From positions 1 through 57,903 of the forward strand of contig CANKBJ010000005.1 in assembly GCA_947479905.1 (NCBI GenBank): a stretch of DNA of 57,903 nt. The letters run 5' to 3'. A program made the translations under genes and the position numbers. Shown in pieces: positions 23,054 through 31,674 of this stretch. How positions within the stretch are numbered: position 1 is the first letter of the stretch; each line of letters opens with the position of its first letter. This DNA is from Bradyrhizobiaceae bacterium. Its GTDB lineage: Bacteria > Pseudomonadota > Alphaproteobacteria > Rhizobiales > Xanthobacteraceae. The notes beneath the pieces were generated by a model. It was given only the letters and a program-made list of their open reading frames with translations. It had not been told where the DNA came from and did not search any database.

Positions 23054-24925
23054 ATGCTGGGTTCGGCCACCAAGGCGCAACCAAATGCCGCGCCGCTGCG
23101 CCCGGTTCGGCTGGGCGCGTTCGACAGCCTGCTCGACCGGCGCGCCGACGGCACGATCTACATGGCGGCCGCGCAGGCGCTTGCGCGCTATCACGCCACA
23201 ATCAGCGAGCCGCTCGACATATGGGCGAAGGCCGCGCCTGACCGCGTGTTCCTGGCGCAGCGCGACACGCAGGATAAATGGCGAACCCTCACCTATGCGC
23301 AGACACTTGATGCGGTGAAACGCATCGGCGCGTCGCTGCTGCGACGCGGCCTGTCGGCCGAACGACCGATTGTCATTCTCTCCGGCAACAGCATCGAACA
23401 CGCGCTGCTGGCGCTCGCCGCGATGGTTGTCGGCATTCCCTATGCGCCGGTGTCGCCGGCCTATTCGCTGATGTCGAGCGACTTCGGCAAGCTGCGCATG
23501 ATCATAGATCTGCTCACGCCCGGCATGGTGTTCGCCGCCGACGGCGGGCCATTCGCGAGCGCGCTCTGCGCCACCGTGCCGGACGACATCGAACTGGTGG
23601 TGGCGCAGAATCCGCTTGGCGATCGGGCAACGACGATGTTCGCCGATCTGATCGGCGCGGAAGACGAGGCCGGCGTGGCCGCCGCGCAGGCGAAGGTGAC
23701 GCCGGACACGATTGCGAAATTCCTGTTCACCTCCGGTTCGACCGGAACGCCGAAAGCGGTGATCAACACGCACCGCATGCTGTGCGCGAATCAAGCGATG
23801 ATTACCTCCGGTTTTGCTTTCGTGCAGGACGAGCCGCCGGTCGTTGTCGACTGGCTGCCGTGGAGCCACACCTTCGGCAGCAACCACAATTTCAACCTGG
23901 TGCTGATGAACGGCGGCTCGCTTTATATCGATGACGGCAACCCGACGCCGCCGGGCGTGCCGAAAACCGCGCGAAACCTGCGCGACATCGCGCCGACGAT
24001 CTATTTCAACGTACCGAAAGGCTACGAGGCGCTGGTGCCGCACTTCCGCGCCGACGAAACCTTGTGCAAGAACTTTTTCAGCCGGCTGAAGGTGCTGTTC
24101 TATGCCGGCGCCAGCCTCAACCAGACCACCTGGGATGATCTGACCGAGCTATCCGTTCAGGCCACAGGCGAGCGCGTTATTTTCCTGTCGTCGCTCGGCT
24201 CGACCGAGACCGCGCCATCGGCTTTGGCCTGCACCTTCGATGCCGACCGCGCCGGCAATATCGGCGTGCCGTTTCCCGGCGTCGAACTCAAACTGGTGCC
24301 GAACGAAGGCAAACTGGAAGCACGGCTGCGCGGGCCGCTGATTACGCCCGGCTATTGGCGGCAGGAGCAGCATACGCGCGACGCCTTCGATTCCGAGGGT
24401 TTCTACAAGATCGGCGATGCGCTGAAATTCGCCGACGCCAACAATCCCGGCAAAGGCCTGCTGTTCGACGGCCGCCTCGCCGAGGATTTCAAATTGACCT
24501 CCGGCACCTGGGTCAGCGTCGGTCCGCTGCGGGCGCGGTTTGTCGATTATTTCGCGCCCTATGTACGCGATGCCGTTTTTGCCGGCGCCGACTGCGACGA
24601 CGTCGCCGCGCTTATTTTTCCCGACATCGAGGCGTGCCGCAAACTGGCCGGCCTTGCCGCCGACCTGCCTGCCGCCGCTGTCGTCGAGACGCCCGCGGTG
24701 CGCGCCAAATTCGAGCAATTGCTCGACGCCTTCGCGAGCGGCCAAGGATCGTCGATGCGGGTCATGCGGGCGATCCTGATGGCCGAACCGCCATCGCTCG
24801 ACAAGGCCGAGATGACCGACAAAGGCTCGATCAATCAGCGCGCCGTGCTCAAAAGCCGCGCCGCGCTTGTCGAACAGCTTTATGCCGAACCCACCCCCGG
24901 CGCCGTGATTGCGATTTCCGAATGA
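23054..24925 (+). CDS. Feruloyl-CoA synthetase-like acyl-CoA ligase 1
   Basis: A 623-residue adenylate-forming enzyme, the length normal for feruloyl-CoA synthase. The phosphate loop LFTSGSTGTPKAV is at residues 224-236, GSTETAP and GFYKIGDALKF are the A5/A7-like motifs, and LLFDGRLAEDFKLTSGTWV marks the hinge to the C-terminal domain. The C-terminal lysine motif appears as MTDKGSINQRAVL. It should form an acyl-AMP and then the CoA thioester of ferulate, p-coumarate or a related acid in the cytoplasm. AGGAAA precedes the ATG. The next gene is a close paralogue and overlaps it by ATGA. Confidence 0.88.
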   Translation: MLGSATKAQPNAAPLRPVRLGAFDSLLDRRADGTIYMAAAQALARYHATISEPLDIWAKAAPDRVFLAQRDTQDKWRTLTYAQTLDAVKRIGASLLRRGLSAERPIVILSGNSIEHALLALAAMVVGIPYAPVSPAYSLMSSDFGKLRMIIDLLTPGMVFAADGGPFASALCATVPDDIELVVAQNPLGDRATTMFADLIGAEDEAGVAAAQAKVTPDTIAKFLFTSGSTGTPKAVINTHRMLCANQAMITSGFAFVQDEPPVVVDWLPWSHTFGSNHNFNLVLMNGGSLYIDDGNPTPPGVPKTARNLRDIAPTIYFNVPKGYEALVPHFRADETLCKNFFSRLKVLFYAGASLNQTTWDDLTELSVQATGERVIFLSSLGSTETAPSALACTFDADRAGNIGVPFPGVELKLVPNEGKLEARLRGPLITPGYWRQEQHTRDAFDSEGFYKIGDALKFADANNPGKGLLFDGRLAEDFKLTSGTWVSVGPLRARFVDYFAPYVRDAVFAGADCDDVAALIFPDIEACRKLAGLAADLPAAAVVETPAVRAKFEQLLDAFASGQGSSMRVMRAILMAEPPSLDKAEMTDKGSINQRAVLKSRAALVEQLYAEPTPGAVIAISE

Positions 24926-26799
24926 ACGCCGAACCCGCCCGCACCGTCCCCACCCAAGTGCCGCCGCTGCGGCAGGTCACGCTTGGACCGCAGGATGTGA
25001 TCGTCGACAAGCGCGCCGATGGCTGCCTGTTGCTGCGCTCGCCGCAACCGCTCGGGCCCTATCCTGCGAAAATCACCGAACGGCTGGTGCATTGGGCAAA
25101 AGCTGCGCCCGACCGCGTCCTGTTCGCGCAACGCGATAAATCCAGCGGCTGGCGCACGGTGACCTACGCGCAGGCGCTGCGGCAGGCGCGCGAAATCGGC
25201 GAGGCGCTGCTCGCACGCAATTTGTCGGCCGAGCGGCCGATTGCGATCCTGTCCGGCAACGACATCGAACACGCGCTGTTGGGGCTCGGCGCGCTCTATG
25301 CCGGCATTCCCTATGCGCCGATCTCGCCGGCCTACTCGCTGGTCTCCAACGATCTGGCGCGGCTGCGCGCGATCTTCGAGTTGATCACGCCGGGGCTGGT
25401 ATTCGCCGCCGACGGCGCGGCCTTCTCGCGTGCGATTCAAACGGTCGTGCCGGCCGATGTCGAGGTGGTCGTGGCGCGCCACCCGACGCCGGGCCGTTCG
25501 ACAACTTTATTCGATGCACTCCACGCCACGCCAACCCCCGCGATCGAAGCCGCGCATGACGCCGTCGGGCCGGACACGATCGCCAAATTCCTGTTCACCT
25601 CGGGTTCGACCGGCGTGCCGAAATGCGTCATCAACACGCAACGCATGTGGTGCGCCAACCAGGTGATGCTGCGGCAGGCGCTTGCCTTTCTCGCCGAGGA
25701 GCCGCCGGTGATTCTCGATTGGGCGCCGTGGCATCATACCGCCGGCGGCAATCACGATGTCGGGTTGGTGCTGTTCAACGGCGGCACGTTCTATATCGAC
25801 GAAGGCAAACCGATGCCGGGCGCGATCGATGAAACCGTGCGCAATCTGCGCGAGATCGCGCCGACCTGGTATTTCAACGTGCCCAAGGGTTTCGAGGCGC
25901 TGCTGCCTTTTCTGCGCAGCGACGCCGCCCTGCGCGAGACATTTTTCAGCCGCATGAAAATGTTGTGGTTTGCCGGCGCGGCACTGGCGCAGCATGTGTT
26001 CGAGGAAATACAGGATCTGGCGGTGCAGGCTTGCGGCGAACGCATTCTGTTTTCGACCGGCTTCGGCTCGACCGAGACCGCGCCCTTCGCGCTGGCGCGC
26101 ACCTGGCCGACCGCGAATGCGGCGAATATGGGCCTGCCCGGCGCCGGCATGGAATTGAAGCTGGTGCCGAACGCCGACAAACTTGAAGCCAGGGTGCGCG
26201 GCCCCAACATCACGCCCGGCTATTGGCGGCAGCCGGACTACACGGCCGCCGCTTTCGACGACGAGGGGTTCTACAAGCTCGGCGACTGCTTCAAGTTCGC
26301 CGATCCGGACGATCCAAAACAGGGCCTCCTGTTCGACGGCCGCATCGCCGAGAATTTCAAGCTCGCCACCGGCACCTGGGTCCACGTCGGCCCGCTGCGC
26401 GCACAGTTCATCGACGCCTGCGCGCCTTATGTGCGCGATGTCGTCATTGCCGGCGAAGGCCGCGACGACGTCGCCGTGCTGGTGTTTCCCAATGTTGACG
26501 CCTGCCGCGCGCTATGTTCGGGACTGCCCGCAGACGCCCCGTCCGACATCGTTCTCAATGACGCCCGCGTGCGCGCGCAATTCGCCGCGCTGCTGGAAAC
26601 GATGGCGCGCGGCAGTACTGGCTCCTCAACCAAAATCTGCCGCGCGCTGCTGATGGCCGAGCCGCCATCGCTCGACAAGGCCGAGATGACCGACAAGGGC
26701 TCGATCAACCAGCGCGCGGTTCTGACGAATCGCGCCGCTTTGGTCGAGGAAGTTTATGGCAGCGCGCCGTCGCCGCGCGTGATCAGGATCAAGGAGTAG
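24922..26799 (+). CDS. Feruloyl-CoA synthetase-like acyl-CoA ligase 2 (tandem paralogue)
   Basis: A 625-residue paralogue of the preceding gene, aligned along the whole length: LFTSGSTGVPKCV phosphate loop, GFGSTETAPFALA, GFYKLGDCFKF, LLFDGRIAENFKLATGTWV and the same MTDKGSINQRAVL terminus. Substrate-pocket regions differ (DWLPWSHTFGSNHN in copy 1 against DWAPWHHTAGGNHD here), suggesting divided substrate range rather than a recent identical duplication. The ATG overlaps the stop of copy 1 by four bases; longer reading would run inside copy 1. It would activate another hydroxycinnamic or aryl-propanoic acid. The thiolase gene starts four bases after its stop. Confidence 0.88.
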   Translation: MNAEPARTVPTQVPPLRQVTLGPQDVIVDKRADGCLLLRSPQPLGPYPAKITERLVHWAKAAPDRVLFAQRDKSSGWRTVTYAQALRQAREIGEALLARNLSAERPIAILSGNDIEHALLGLGALYAGIPYAPISPAYSLVSNDLARLRAIFELITPGLVFAADGAAFSRAIQTVVPADVEVVVARHPTPGRSTTLFDALHATPTPAIEAAHDAVGPDTIAKFLFTSGSTGVPKCVINTQRMWCANQVMLRQALAFLAEEPPVILDWAPWHHTAGGNHDVGLVLFNGGTFYIDEGKPMPGAIDETVRNLREIAPTWYFNVPKGFEALLPFLRSDAALRETFFSRMKMLWFAGAALAQHVFEEIQDLAVQACGERILFSTGFGSTETAPFALARTWPTANAANMGLPGAGMELKLVPNADKLEARVRGPNITPGYWRQPDYTAAAFDDEGFYKLGDCFKFADPDDPKQGLLFDGRIAENFKLATGTWVHVGPLRAQFIDACAPYVRDVVIAGEGRDDVAVLVFPNVDACRALCSGLPADAPSDIVLNDARVRAQFAALLETMARGSTGSSTKICRALLMAEPPSLDKAEMTDKGSINQRAVLTNRAALVEEVYGSAPSPRVIRIKE

Positions 26800-26803
26800 C
26801 GTT

Positions 26804-28051
26804 GTGTCGACAGAAGGACAGAATGGATTGGTCGCTACCTTCAGCGACGCCTGGTTGATCGACGGCGCCCGCACGCCCTTCGCCGATTACAACGGCGCGC
26901 TGGCGTCCGTGTCACCGATCGATCTCGGCATCAAGGCGGCGCGCGCGGCATTTGAAAAGACTGGCGCGTCGCCCGAAGACGTCGGCACGGTGATCGCCGG
27001 CAACATGGCGCAGGCGAGCTTCGACGCCTACATGCTGCCGCGCCATATCGGGCTTTATTCCGGCGTACCGCAGGCAACGCCCGCGCATATGGTGCAGCGG
27101 GTCTGCGGCACCGGCATCGAAGTGCTGGCGCAGGCTTCCGACGCCGTCTCGCTGCAGCGCGCCGAGCTGGCGCTGTGCGTCGGCACCGAAAGCATGAGCC
27201 GCAACCCGGTTGCGTCCTATACGAGCCGCGGCGGTTTCCGCATGGGCCAGGTCGAGTTCAAGGATTTCCTCTGGGAGGCGCTGCTCGATCCGTCTTGCGG
27301 CATCGGCATGGGCGATACCGCGGAAAATCTGGCGCGGCAGTATCAGATCACGCGGCCGGAGGTCGATGCCTACGCGGCGCGTTCGTTTGCCCGCGCTGCG
27401 AAGGCGCAACAAAGCGGGTTCCTCGCCGGCGAGATCGTGCCGGTTGCCACCGAGCAATTCGCCATCGACGGACTGAAGGATCGCGGCATCCGCATCAAGG
27501 AAGAGATGGCCGCCGACAGCCACATCCGCGTCTCGACCGAAGAACAACTTGCCAAGATCAAGCCGGCCTTCGGCGGCGTGCAGACCGGCGGCAATTCATC
27601 GGCCATCGTCGATGGCGCGGCGGCGATCCTGGTCGGCAGCGCCGACTATGCGCGCCGGCTCGGCAAGGTGCCGCTAGCGCGCATCGTTGCCAGCGCCGCC
27701 GTCGGCGTGCGGCCGGACGTCATGGGCATCGGGCCGGTCCCGGCGATCAACGCCGTGCTGCGACGCGCCGGGTTGACGCTGGGCGACATCGGCCGCTTCG
27801 AGATCAACGAGGCCTTCGGCGCCCAGGTCATGGCCTGCGCGCGCGAACTCGAACTCGACGAGGACAGGCTGAACGTCAATGGCGGCGCGATTGCCATCGG
27901 CCACCCGCTGGGGGCCACCGGCATCCGCCTCACCTTGACCTTGGCGCGCGAACTCAAACGCGCGAACCTGCGCTATGGCATTGCCTCCGCCTGCATCGGC
28001 GGCGGCCAGGGCATTGCCATGCTGATTGAAAATCCGGTGTATAGCGCCTGA
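26804..28051 (+). CDS. Thiolase (3-ketoacyl-CoA thiolase, aryl-beta-keto type inferred)
   Basis: A 415-residue thiolase with nucleophile Cys101 (QRVCGTGIEV), the His of GHPLGATGIR and the second active cysteine in ACIGGGQG. The GTG start follows AAGGAG at a good distance. Within this operon it would cleave an aryl-3-oxopropionyl-CoA with CoA to aroyl-CoA and acetyl-CoA, by analogy to fatty-acid beta-oxidation. A similar thiolase gene (aat) accompanies fcs, ech and vdh in Pseudomonas HR199. It differs clearly from the PcaF thiolase in this window in length and loop sequence. Confidence 0.9.
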   Translation: MSTEGQNGLVATFSDAWLIDGARTPFADYNGALASVSPIDLGIKAARAAFEKTGASPEDVGTVIAGNMAQASFDAYMLPRHIGLYSGVPQATPAHMVQRVCGTGIEVLAQASDAVSLQRAELALCVGTESMSRNPVASYTSRGGFRMGQVEFKDFLWEALLDPSCGIGMGDTAENLARQYQITRPEVDAYAARSFARAAKAQQSGFLAGEIVPVATEQFAIDGLKDRGIRIKEEMAADSHIRVSTEEQLAKIKPAFGGVQTGGNSSAIVDGAAAILVGSADYARRLGKVPLARIVASAAVGVRPDVMGIGPVPAINAVLRRAGLTLGDIGRFEINEAFGAQVMACARELELDEDRLNVNGGAIAIGHPLGATGIRLTLTLARELKRANLRYGIASACIGGGQGIAMLIENPVYSA

Positions 28052-28078
28052 TCGCGCACAAAGAAGGAACCCAAAACG

Positions 28079-28840
28079 ATGGAACTCAAAGGACAGGCGG
28101 CCATCGTGACCGGCGGCGCATCGGGCCTGGGGGCCGCGACCGCGCGCGCGCTGGCGGCGGCCGGCGCCAAAGTGGCGGTGTTCGATATCAACGAAGCCGG
28201 CGCCGCGAGCGTCGCCAAGGACATAGGCGGCGTCGGCGTCGCCTGCGATGTCGCCTCGGCCGACGGCGCCAAGGCGGGCATTGAAAAGGCCAAGGCGGCG
28301 CACGGCGCGGCGCGCATTCTGGTCAATTGCGCCGGCGTCGGCCCGGCCAAGCGCATTGTCGGCCGCGACGGCCCGATGCCGCTGGAGGACTTCGAGCGCG
28401 TCATCCGCATCAACCTGATCGGCACTTTCAACATGATGCGGCTGGTCGCGGCCGACATGCAGACCGTCGCGCCCTTCGCCGATGGCGAACGTGGCGTGAT
28501 CGTATCGACCGCCTCGGTCGCCGCTTTCGAGGGCCAGATCGGCCAGGCGGCTTACGCGTCGTCCAAAGGCGGCGTTGCCGCGCTGACCATGCCGGCGGCG
28601 CGCGAACTGTCGCAATTCGGCATCCGCGTGCTGGCGATCGCGCCGGGCATTTTCGCCACGCCGATGCTGACCGCGCTGCCGCAGGAAACTCAAGATTCGC
28701 TCGGCGCCTCGGTGCCATTTCCCAAACGCCTGGGGCGGCCGAGCGAATACGCCGCGCTGGTGCTGCACTGCGTGCATAACGGCTATCTCAACGGCGAAGT
28801 GATCCGCCTCGACGGCGCGCTGCGCATGGCGCCGCGGTAG
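28079..28840 (+). CDS. SDR 3-hydroxyacyl-CoA dehydrogenase (HSD10-like)
   Basis: A 253-residue short-chain dehydrogenase. TGGASGLG (residues 11-18) is the cofactor loop, FDIN fits NAD over NADP, NCAGVG is the structural motif, and Tyr159/Lys163 in AAYASSKGG are the catalytic pair. The insert KRIVGRDGPMPLEDFERVI and overall sequence resemble type-2 3-hydroxyacyl-CoA dehydrogenase (HSD17B10). Expected role: oxidise the 3-hydroxy-3-arylpropionyl-CoA made by the crotonase to the 3-oxo thioester, the substrate of the thiolase. Agrobacterium fabrum uses such a step in its ferulate route. Spacing of 27 bases from the thiolase gene. Confidence 0.88.
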   Translation: MELKGQAAIVTGGASGLGAATARALAAAGAKVAVFDINEAGAASVAKDIGGVGVACDVASADGAKAGIEKAKAAHGAARILVNCAGVGPAKRIVGRDGPMPLEDFERVIRINLIGTFNMMRLVAADMQTVAPFADGERGVIVSTASVAAFEGQIGQAAYASSKGGVAALTMPAARELSQFGIRVLAIAPGIFATPMLTALPQETQDSLGASVPFPKRLGRPSEYAALVLHCVHNGYLNGEVIRLDGALRMAPR

Positions 28841-28848
28841 TTCGCAAA

Positions 28849-29265
28849 ATGGCGACGCACAGCAATACCCGCATGGTGCGGATCGAATGGGGCGACTGCG
28901 ACCCGGCCGGCATCATTTTCTTTCCGAACTATTTCCGCATCTTCGATCACTCGACGGCGATGCTGTTCGAGACCGTGCTCGGCATGACCAAATTCGAAAT
29001 GTTCAAGCGACTGGAATTCACCGGCTGGCCGCTGGTGCGCACGCAGGCGAAATTCATCAAGCCGACGCGCTTCGGCGACGACGTCAGCGTCGTCAGCACG
29101 ATCGTCTTCGGCCGTTCGAGTTTCGAGGTCGAGCATAAGCTCAGCCTTGATGGCGAGCTTTGCGCGGAGTGTTCGGAAAAGCGGGTCTGGACCGTGCGCG
29201 ACGCCGACGGGCGTCTGAAATCGCATCCTGTGCCGGACGCGGTGCTGGAAAGGTTCAAGGCGTAG
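28849..29265 (+). CDS. 4-hydroxybenzoyl-CoA-type thioesterase
   Basis: A 138-residue single hot-dog protein. WGDCDPAGIIFFPNYFR at residues 14-30 is nearly that of the Pseudomonas CBS-3 4-hydroxybenzoyl-CoA thioesterase, whose catalytic Asp17 corresponds to Asp18 here. It would hydrolyse aroyl-CoA (4-hydroxybenzoyl-, vanilloyl- or similar) to the free aromatic acid and recover CoA. It is the last gene of the beta-oxidation set, eight bases after the dehydrogenase. Together these genes convert an aryl-propenoate to an aryl-carboxylate without passing through an aldehyde. Confidence 0.92.
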   Translation: MATHSNTRMVRIEWGDCDPAGIIFFPNYFRIFDHSTAMLFETVLGMTKFEMFKRLEFTGWPLVRTQAKFIKPTRFGDDVSVVSTIVFGRSSFEVEHKLSLDGELCAECSEKRVWTVRDADGRLKSHPVPDAVLERFKA

Positions 29266-29280
29266 CTGCCGGGTTCCTGT

Positions 29281-29303
29281 CGTCCCCGCCTTCGCGGGGA
29301 CGA
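29281..29303. repeat. Family B hairpin between convergent genes
   Basis: CGTCCCCGC-CTT-CGCGGGGACG is a near-perfect hairpin, identical in core to the ends of the element at 10677-10793. It lies between the 3' ends of the thioesterase and marR genes and may end both transcripts. Confidence 0.65.
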
Positions 29304-29312
29304 CATTCATCT

Positions 29313-29813
29313 CTAATTGAACCCAGCGGCGAGCTTCTTCAATATTTCGATGAACCGCTCGCGGTTCTTCAGGCCGATGATCTTGTCGAGGTTGCGTTCG
29401 TGCCGACGCGCGCACCGCATCATGGTCGTCAGGGTCTTCTTGCCGTCGCGGGTCACGTTCAGGCAATAGGCGCGGCGGTCGTGGTTGAGCCGCTTGCGCT
29501 CGACCAGCCCACGCCGCACCAGGTCCTCGATCACCGGGGTCAGGCTCGATTTGTCGCGGCCGGCGGCCTGACTCAACTCCGTCTGGCTGATGCCCGGATT
29601 GCGCGCGATCAAGGTCAGCGTTGCAAACCGGCCCGGACTTTCGCCAATTTCCTTAGACTGGCGCGAGAAAGCCTGGAAGGCCGACTCCTGCGCCATGCGC
29701 AGATTGAAGCCCACCCAGGTCGCCAGCGGACCGAAACTGATCGATTCGACGCTCGATACCCCGTTCTTGCCGCGCCGCACACGGCTGCCGCCTTTACCGT
29801 TCTTCAAGCCCAC
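29313..29813 (-). CDS. MarR-family regulator of aromatic-acid genes (CouR/FerR-like position)
   Basis: A 166-residue winged-helix regulator. ISQTELSQAAGRDKSSLTPVIEDLVRRGLVERK is the HTH and RLNHDRRAYCLNVT the wing. The start is GTG with GGGAG seven bases upstream. In Rhodopseudomonas palustris (CouR) and other proteobacteria, MarR proteins beside hydroxycinnamate genes are repressors released by the hydroxycinnamoyl-CoA. The gene lies between the fcs operon and the divergent TRAP operon, with a perfect palindrome in the intergenic region, so control of both the TRAP operon and itself is likely. The ligand is inferred. Confidence 0.88.
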   Translation of the reverse strand: MGLKNGKGGSRVRRGKNGVSSVESISFGPLATWVGFNLRMAQESAFQAFSRQSKEIGESPGRFATLTLIARNPGISQTELSQAAGRDKSSLTPVIEDLVRRGLVERKRLNHDRRAYCLNVTRDGKKTLTTMMRCARRHERNLDKIIGLKNRERFIEILKKLAAGFN

Positions 29814-29865
29814 GTCGTCGCTCCCAACGCTTCGTTTTTTGCCCGCCGCCCACGGCGGTCAAGTT

Positions 29866-29887
29866 TATAGTTTGATATCAAACCATA
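29866..29887. promoter_or_regulatory. Palindromic operator candidate between marR and the TRAP operon
   Basis: GTTTGATATCAAAC (29870-29883) is a perfect 14-bp palindrome and extends to 22 bp with one mismatched pair. A weaker palindrome with GTTGG/CCAAC arms is at 29934-29951, close to the start of the receptor gene. TATACT (29886) and, on the other strand, TATAAA (29872-29867) adjoin it and could be divergent -10 boxes. The position fits a MarR dimer site. Confidence 0.65.
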
Positions 29888-29973
29888 TACTTCCCTTTAC
29901 AAGCGCGACAACATGCGGCTGAATAATAAAAAAGTTGGCTTTGTAACCAACGTATCAACCGAGGGAGAAAACG

Positions 29974-30999
29974 ATGAAAATCCGTATCGCCGCCGCGCTC
30001 GCTTTTGCCGGCCTGCTCGGCGCAACCACCGCCGGCTTTGCCCAGGACAAGACGTTCGAGCTCAAGCTGTCGCATTGGGTGCCGCCGTCACACCCGCTGC
30101 AGAAGGCGCTTGAGGAATGGGGCGCATCGGTCGAGAAGGATTCCGGCGGGACCATCAAGTCCAAGGTCTATCCGGCCCAGCAGCTCGGCAAGGCCTTCGA
30201 CCATTACGACATGGCGCGCGACGGCATCGCCGACCTCACTTACATCAATCCCGGCTATCAGCCCGGCCGCTTTCCGATCATCGGCGCCGGCGAACTGCCG
30301 TTTCTGATCGCCAACGGCAAGACCGGCTCCCAGGCACTCGACGCCTGGTACCGCAAATATGCCGACAAGGAGATGAAGGACGTCAAGTTCTGCCTCGCCT
30401 TCGTGCACGATCCGGGCACGTTCCATTCCAAGGCCAAGAAGATCGTGGTACCGGCCGATATCAAGGGGATGAAGATCCGCCCGGCGCACGCCACCATGGC
30501 GACCTTCGTCACCCAGCTCGGCGGCACCAATGTGCAGTCCAGCGCGCCGGAAGTGCGCGACATTATCGAGAAGGGCGTCGCCGACGCGGTGACCTTCCCG
30601 TGGGGCTCGATCCCGCTGTTCGGCATCGACAAGGTGACCAAGTATCACATGGAAGTGCCGCTCTACGTCACCACCTTCGCCTTCGTCTTCAACAAGGACA
30701 AATACGCCCAGATGTCGGCGGCGCAAAAGAAAGTGATCGACAATCACTGCACCAACGATTGGTCGCTGAAAGTGGCGTCGAACTGGGCCGATTTCGAGCA
30801 CGCCGGCATCGGCAAGCTCAAGGCCGATCCGGCGCATGAGGTCTACACCATCACACCGGCGCAACTGATGGAATGGAAGACCGCGGCGCAGCCTCTGGAA
30901 AAATCCTGGGCCGACAATGTCAAGAAGGCCGGCGGCAATCCGGACGCCGCCATGACCGAATTGAAAGCCGAACTGGCCAAGTTCAAAGCGGCCTATTAA
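29974..30999 (+). CDS. TRAP transporter solute-binding protein (DctP family)
   Basis: A 341-residue periplasmic receptor. The signal peptide MKIRIAAALAFAGLLGATTAGFA precedes the mature start QDKTFELKLSHWVPPSHPLQ. The middle LADLTYINPGYQPGRFP-like and KGMKIRPAHATMATFVTQLGG segments are the conserved DctP scaffold, with the arginine of MKIRP expected to bind a carboxylate. With the small and large permeases downstream it forms a sodium- or proton-driven importer for an organic acid. The neighbouring catabolic genes point to an aromatic acid, as for TarP. A GGGAGAAAA-type site precedes the ATG. A palindromic repeat separates it from the permease genes. Confidence 0.93.
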   Translation: MKIRIAAALAFAGLLGATTAGFAQDKTFELKLSHWVPPSHPLQKALEEWGASVEKDSGGTIKSKVYPAQQLGKAFDHYDMARDGIADLTYINPGYQPGRFPIIGAGELPFLIANGKTGSQALDAWYRKYADKEMKDVKFCLAFVHDPGTFHSKAKKIVVPADIKGMKIRPAHATMATFVTQLGGTNVQSSAPEVRDIIEKGVADAVTFPWGSIPLFGIDKVTKYHMEVPLYVTTFAFVFNKDKYAQMSAAQKKVIDNHCTNDWSLKVASNWADFEHAGIGKLKADPAHEVYTITPAQLMEWKTAAQPLEKSWADNVKKAGGNPDAAMTELKAELAKFKAAY

Positions 31000-31026
31000 G
31001 CGCGACAAATGGCCGGCAACCAACTC

Positions 31027-31114
31027 CGTTCATTCCCGCGAAAGCGAGAATCCAGGGTTCCTATCCAAGACTCTTTATTGTGGCCCTGGGTCCCCGCATT
31101 CGCGGGGACGAACG
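31027..31114. repeat. Family B palindrome between TRAP receptor and permease genes
   Basis: CGTTCATTCCCGCG...AGAATCCAGGG at one end and CCCTGGGTCCCCGC...GGGGACGAACG at the other form an imperfect long inverted repeat. It lies in the only large gap of the TRAP gene set (137 bp). Confidence 0.65.
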
Positions 31115-31136
31115 GATGTAAGGTGAGTTAAAACGC

Positions 31137-31664
31137 GTGACGACACGGCTGCCACCCAATCTCATGGATCGCTTCATCGATTCGATCGAGTGGATCGCAG
31201 CGCTGTTCATCGGCATCGTCGCCGCCGACGTGTTCATCACGGTGATGCTGCGATACTTCTTCAACATCGCCGTCCCCGACGCCTATGATTTTGGCCAGCA
31301 ATTGCTTGGCATCCTGATCTTCTGGGGCATCGCCGCGACCTCGTATCGCGGCACCCACATTACCGTCGATCTGGTCTGGGCCAATGTCGGACCCCGCTGG
31401 CAGCGCGCCATCGACGTATTTGCCACTCTGGTTCTTTTGTTCGTGGTGTCGGTGCAGACCTATACCCTGTTCGACAAGGTCATCAGCACGCGCGACGCCA
31501 ATCTTCAGACATTCGATCTGCGGCTGCCGGTCTGGCCATTCTTTCTGGTCGCGTGGATCGGCGACGCCGCCGCGGTGCTGCTGATCGCCGTGCGCACCTA
31601 TCGGCTGATCTTCCGTCCGGATTTGATCGCGGCCAATCAAAATATCATCAAGCCGGTCGAATGA
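31137..31664 (+). CDS. TRAP transporter small permease (DctQ family)
   Basis: A 175-residue protein with four predicted membrane helices, the first around WIAALFIGIVAADVFITVMLRYF, the DctQ signature region. ATSYRGTHITVDLVW is the conserved loop after helix 2. The start is GTG. Small TRAP subunits support the large channel subunit and contact the receptor. Ten bases separate it from the large-permease gene. Assignment is firm by order and motif; length is normal for the family. Confidence 0.9.
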   Translation: MTTRLPPNLMDRFIDSIEWIAALFIGIVAADVFITVMLRYFFNIAVPDAYDFGQQLLGILIFWGIAATSYRGTHITVDLVWANVGPRWQRAIDVFATLVLLFVVSVQTYTLFDKVISTRDANLQTFDLRLPVWPFFLVAWIGDAAAVLLIAVRTYRLIFRPDLIAANQNIIKPVE

Positions 31665-31674
31665 GCAACTTCAC

